A stretch of 64,000 nt of DNA from Pantoea sp. (lineage in GTDB: Bacteria; Pseudomonadota; Gammaproteobacteria; Enterobacterales; Enterobacteriaceae). Shown in pieces: positions 60,716 to 64,000 of this stretch; position 1 is the stretch's first letter, and each line of letters opens with the position of its first letter. Where the stretch lies: the NCBI RefSeq assembly GCF_028283705.1, contig NZ_JAPWKD010000012.1, positions 124,001 through 188,000 on the forward strand, read 5' to 3'. The notes beneath the pieces were generated by a model. It did no database searches, was not told the origin of the DNA, and saw only the letters and a list, made by a program, of their open reading frames with translations. Both the position numbers and the translations under genes were made by a program.

Positions 60716-61797
60716 TAATCCTGTCCAGCCAGCGCCGCCAGCTGATCGGCCTGATATTCCTGCACAATCGGTTCAATCAGGGTATCCAGCTTACCTTCCA
60801 TGGTTTCGTCCAGACGATAAAGCGTCAGGTTGATACGGTGGTCGGTCACCCTTCCCTGCGGGAAGTTATAGGTGCGGATACGGTCGGAGCGGTCACCGCT
60901 GCCCAGCAGGTTGCGACGCGTTGAGGCTTCGGCTTCGTGGCGTTTTGCCATTTCAGCTGCGTGGATACGCGCACCCAATACGGCCAGCGCTTTCGCTTTG
61001 TTTTTATGCTGCGAACGCTCGTCCTGGCACTCCACCACAATACCGGTCGGCAGGTGGGTAATGCGGATAGCAGAGTCGGTGGTGTTAACGTGCTGGCCAC
61101 CGGCACCGGAGGAGCGGAAAGTATCAATTTTCAGGTCGCCTGGATTGATTTCCGGCAGTTCGGCTTCCGGCAACTCAGGCATCACCGCCACGGTACAGGC
61201 TGAAGTATGGATGCGGCCCTGCGACTCCGTTTCCGGAACGCGCTGCACGCGATGTCCACCCGACTCAAACTTGAAGCGACCATAAGCGCCATCGCCAATT
61301 ACGCGGGCGATAACCTCTTTATAACCGCCGTGCTCGCCGTCATTGCTGCTGATAATTTCTACCTGCCAGCGACGCGCTTCCGCATAACGGCTGTACATAC
61401 GGAACAGGTCTCCGGCAAAAATCGCCGCTTCATCACCGCCAGTGCCCGCACGGACTTCCACAAAGCAGGGACGCTCGTCGTCAGGATCCTTCGGCAACAG
61501 CAATACCTGTAGCTGTTGCTCCAGTATTTCGCGTTTTTCGCGTGACGTTTTCAGTTCTTCCTGCGCCATATCGCGCATTTCAGGATCGTCGAGCAGCATC
61601 TCAGCCGTCTCAACATCTTCCTGTACCTGCTGCCATTCACGGAAACAGCGGGTCACGTCAGACAGCTGTGCATATTCGCGCGAAAGCGCACGGAAACGGT
61701 CTTGATCGGCAATCACGCCAGCATCGCCCAGCATCGCTTCCACTTCTTCGTGACGTTCCTGGAGCGCTTGCAGCTTGGCAACAATAGAGGTCTTCAT
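60715..61797 (-). CDS. prfA: Peptide chain release factor 1
   Basis: The 360-residue RF1 recognises UAA and UAG. The catalytic GGQ motif lies in [16 protein letters not shown] near residue 230. An N-terminal helical domain ([20 protein letters not shown] in the middle) and the C-terminal AGQD are family-typical. It is downstream of hemA, with prmC following. Confidence 0.97.
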   Translation of the reverse strand: MKTSIVAKLQALQERHEEVEAMLGDAGVIADQDRFRALSREYAQLSDVTRCFREWQQVQEDVETAEMLLDDPEMRDMAQEELKTSREKREILEQQLQVLLLPKDPDDERPCFVEVRAGTGGDEAAIFAGDLFRMYSRYAEARRWQVEIISSNDGEHGGYKEVIARVIGDGAYGRFKFESGGHRVQRVPETESQGRIHTSACTVAVMPELPEAELPEINPGDLKIDTFRSSGAGGQHVNTTDSAIRITHLPTGIVVECQDERSQHKNKAKALAVLGARIHAAEMAKRHEAEASTRRNLLGSGDRSDRIRTYNFPQGRVTDHRINLTLYRLDETMEGKLDTLIEPIVQEYQADQLAALAGQD

Positions 61798-61832
61798 GTA
61801 ATTGAGGGTATCCCGTAAAAGGACGTAACAGC

Positions 61833-63089
61833 CTAATCGAGACCGAGACTGTCACGTAAGATCTGCAGGCGTTCGCTGTCGCCATCGCGCGCGGCCTGCT
61901 GTAGTGATTTGGTTGGAGCGTGAATTAAACGGTTGGTCAGCTTGTGTGCCAACTCCTGCAATACTTTTTCCGCATCCGCGCCCTGACGCAATGCTGCCAG
62001 AGCACGCTCCTGCAATTCTGCGCGGACATCATCAGCCTGGGTACGATACTCGCGAATGGTTTCAACGGCACTTTGCGCGCGCAGCCAGGCCATAAATTCG
62101 CCACTTTCCTGCACCACAATGCTTTCGGCCTGCACGGCAGCGGCTTTACGCTGCGCCATATTCTGCTCAATGATGGCCTGCAGGTCATCCACGCTGTAGA
62201 GATAGGCATTAGCAAGTTTGCCCACTTCCGGCTCTACGTCACGCGGTACCGCGATATCCACCAGCAGCATTGGCTGGTTACGGCGTGCTTTTAACGCGCG
62301 TTCCACCATCCCTTTGCCGATAATGGGCAGCGGGCTGGCAGTAGAAGAAATAATAATATCAGCATCGGCCAGACGCGAATCAATATCCGCCAGACCAATC
62401 ACTTCAGCCCCGACCTCATCGGCCAGCAGCTGAGCGCGCTCACGCGTACGGTTGGCGATCATCAGTTTTTGCACATGGTGCTCGCGCAAATGGCGCGCCA
62501 CCAGCTCGATGGTTTCACCGGCACCCACCAGTAAAACATTGACGGTGCTGAGCGATTCAAAGATTTGACGCGCCAGGGAACAGGCGGCAAAAGCGACGGA
62601 AACCGCGCTGGCACCGATTTCAGTTTCGGTACGGACGCGTTTGGCGACAGAGAAGGTCTTCTGGAACATGCGCTCCAGTTCGCTGGTCAACGCATGACCG
62701 CGCTGGGAATCGGCGAAGGCTTTTTTCACCTGCCCCAGAATTTGGGGCTCGCCCAGCACCAGTGAGTCCAGCCCGCTGGCGACGCGCATCAGATGGCTGA
62801 CGGCGGCGTTATCCTGATGCCAGTAGAGACTTTTGCGCACATCTTCTTCGCGCAGCTGGTGATAATCACACAACCAGCGCACCAGCTTCTCCTGCAAATC
62901 AGTCTGCTGCTCTACGCTGAGGTAGAGTTCAGTACGATTACAGGTGGAAAGCACCACTCCGCTTTGCACCATCGGTTGGGACAGCAGGCTGCTAAGTGCC
63001 TGATCCAGCGTATCCGGCGTGAACGATACACGTTCGCGCAGTGCAACGGGTGCGGTTTTATGGTTGATTCCGAGAGCAAGCAGCGTCAT
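61833..63089 (-). CDS. hemA: Glutamyl-tRNA reductase
   Basis: The 418-residue enzyme makes glutamate-1-semialdehyde, the first tetrapyrrole step. The catalytic Cys50 lies in [10 protein letters not shown], with NADPH-binding [14 protein letters not shown] and a C-terminal dimerisation region. The start [15 protein letters not shown] gives the E. coli length; a longer frame from 63173 lacks homology. The N-terminal Leu-Leu and basic residues are those implicated in regulated proteolysis. This supplies precursors for heme and for the siroheme used by the nas cluster. Confidence 0.97.
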   Translation of the reverse strand: MTLLALGINHKTAPVALRERVSFTPDTLDQALSSLLSQPMVQSGVVLSTCNRTELYLSVEQQTDLQEKLVRWLCDYHQLREEDVRKSLYWHQDNAAVSHLMRVASGLDSLVLGEPQILGQVKKAFADSQRGHALTSELERMFQKTFSVAKRVRTETEIGASAVSVAFAACSLARQIFESLSTVNVLLVGAGETIELVARHLREHHVQKLMIANRTRERAQLLADEVGAEVIGLADIDSRLADADIIISSTASPLPIIGKGMVERALKARRNQPMLLVDIAVPRDVEPEVGKLANAYLYSVDDLQAIIEQNMAQRKAAAVQAESIVVQESGEFMAWLRAQSAVETIREYRTQADDVRAELQERALAALRQGADAEKVLQELAHKLTNRLIHAPTKSLQQAARDGDSERLQILRDSLGLD

Positions 63090-63303
63090 GGTGATTCTGG
63101 TTGGGATATCCCAGGTATTGTCATGGTTTTGTGAAGCGCATTCTACAAGATGCCTTAGATCAAGAAAAGCCATACAAAGGCTATGACTGTAATAAGATTA
63201 AACTGATCGTGCGCAATAATCCGTACATCAGCATTGACGGCTTAGATGCGGATGGTTAGCGTTACCGGTTACGAAATAAAAACGTGTCTGAGGAGATGAC
63301 CAC

Positions 63304-63933
63304 GTGATGCACATGCCCCCGCGCAAGCTGTTGCGCCTTCTACCCCTTGCCAGTGTGCTGCTGGCTGCCTGTAGCATCAACAAGCCGCAGCAGGGTCCTG
63401 GTCCCAGCACCACCTCACCACAGTGGCAACAACATCAGCAGACAGTGGCGAAAATCAGCCACTATGAAACCCGTGGTGCGTTCGCTTACATCTCTGATCG
63501 CCAGAAAGTGTATGCCCGTTTTAACTGGCAACAAACCGCCGCTGACCGCTATCGCCTGTTGCTAACCAACCCGCTGGGTAGCACCGAGTTGCAGCTGGAT
63601 GCACAAGGTTCAGTCGTTCAAATCGTCGATAACAAAGGCAAGCGCTACGTTAGCAACGATGCTGAAAAAATGATCTCCCAGCTGACCGGCATGGATATTC
63701 CGCTCGCCAATCTGCGTCAGTGGATGATGGGCCTGCCTGGCGATGCCAGCGAGTATCAGCTGAACGACCAATATCAGTTGCAGAGCCTGAACTATAGCCG
63801 TAACGGCCAGCAGTGGAAGGTCTCGATTACGGATTATGACAGCAAAGTCACACCACCGCTGCCGGCAAATCTGGAGCTGTCTGAAGGTGGCCAGCGCATC
63901 AAACTGCGTATGGATAGCTGGACCGTACAATGA
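63304..63933 (+). CDS. lolB: Outer-membrane lipoprotein receptor LolB
   Basis: The 209-residue precursor has a lipobox LLAAC with lipidation at Cys23. The mature protein closely resembles E. coli LolB ([51 protein letters not shown]). It accepts lipoproteins from LolA and inserts them in the outer membrane. The GTG start has AGGAG at 8 bases; ATGs at 63307 and 63313 are alternatives. It overlaps ispE by 4 bases and is divergent from hemA. Confidence 0.95.
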   Translation: MMHMPPRKLLRLLPLASVLLAACSINKPQQGPGPSTTSPQWQQHQQTVAKISHYETRGAFAYISDRQKVYARFNWQQTAADRYRLLLTNPLGSTELQLDAQGSVVQIVDNKGKRYVSNDAEKMISQLTGMDIPLANLRQWMMGLPGDASEYQLNDQYQLQSLNYSRNGQQWKVSITDYDSKVTPPLPANLELSEGGQRIKLRMDSWTVQ

Positions 63934-64000
63934 TCACCACCTGGCCTGCTCCGGCGAAGCTGAATTTATTTCTCTACATCACTGGCCGTCGTCCGGACGG
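63930..64000 (+). CDS. ispE: 4-diphosphocytidyl-2-C-methyl-D-erythritol kinase, N-terminal fragment (runs off window)
   Basis: The first 23 codons read [20 protein letters not shown] then RPDG, the conserved start of the GHMP kinase IspE of the non-mevalonate isoprenoid pathway. The start overlaps the lolB stop (ATGA). The order lolB–ispE matches E. coli. Confidence 0.9.
   Translation, partial: MITTWPAPAKLNLFLYITGRRPD

Overview
The window looks like a chromosomal segment of a gammaproteobacterium of the order Enterobacterales, most probably Erwiniaceae and Pantoea-like. The basis is gene content and protein similarity recalled from memory; no database search was run. Much of the gene order follows the Escherichia coli backbone: zwf–hexR–pykA–lpxM–mepM–znuA/znuCB–ruvBA–ruvC–yebC–nudB–aspS–yecE–cmoAB, then cutC–yecM–argS–flhEAB, and at the far end chaC–chaB–chaA–kdsA–sirB1–sirB2–prmC–prfA–hemA–lolB–ispE. 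The window begins inside a sigma-54-dependent activator gene and ends inside ispE. No rRNA, tRNA, CRISPR array, insertion sequence or prophage was seen.

Region by region. 1–4.8 kb is central carbon metabolism (zwf, its regulator hexR, pykA), with a HexR operator in front of zwf and a perfect CRP-type dyad in front of pykA. 4.8–10 kb is cell envelope: an MdfA-type drug exporter, an omptin outer-membrane protease behind a long AT-rich leader, the lipid A acyltransferase LpxM and the murein endopeptidase MepM. 10–12.6 kb is the Zur-controlled high-affinity zinc importer ZnuABC. 12.6–20.8 kb holds Holliday-junction resolution (RuvABC), translation and tRNA modification genes (aspS, cmoA, cmoB) and the housekeeping genes yebC, nudB and yecE. 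20.8–25 kb is a more variable stretch: a LysE-type exporter, gldA, an uncharacterised secreted protein, two small orphan ORFs and REP-like inverted repeats. 25–33.5 kb returns to the conserved backbone (cutC, a PatB/MalY-type lyase, yecM, a 40-residue membrane protein, argS, flhEAB).

33.7–45.6 kb is a complete assimilatory nitrate/nitrite cluster on the minus strand (nasR, nasF-E-D, a nasC–nasB fusion, nasA, cobA). Its control region can be read directly: two NtrC-like dyads, a consensus sigma-54 promoter, and a leader RNA with an ANTAR-type hexaloop hairpin followed by an intrinsic terminator. This is the architecture expected for NtrC activation combined with NasR antitermination. The NADH-linked electron-transfer protein and the siroheme nitrite reductase form one 1,354-residue reading frame that still carries a ribosome-binding site at the junction.

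46.1–55.1 kb is a compact partial type VI secretion locus on the plus strand: an SH3-type lipoprotein, TssL with an OmpA domain, a C-terminally short TssM, TagF, an FHA protein, a PppA phosphatase, an unknown periplasmic protein and a PpkA kinase. No tube, sheath, baseplate, TssJ or ClpV gene is present here. The shortened TssM lacks the region that normally contacts TssJ, so the locus reads as a membrane-plus-phosphosignalling module. It is the best candidate for something unusual in the window. 55.1–64 kb is the conserved cha–kdsA–sirB–prmC–prfA–hemA–lolB block.
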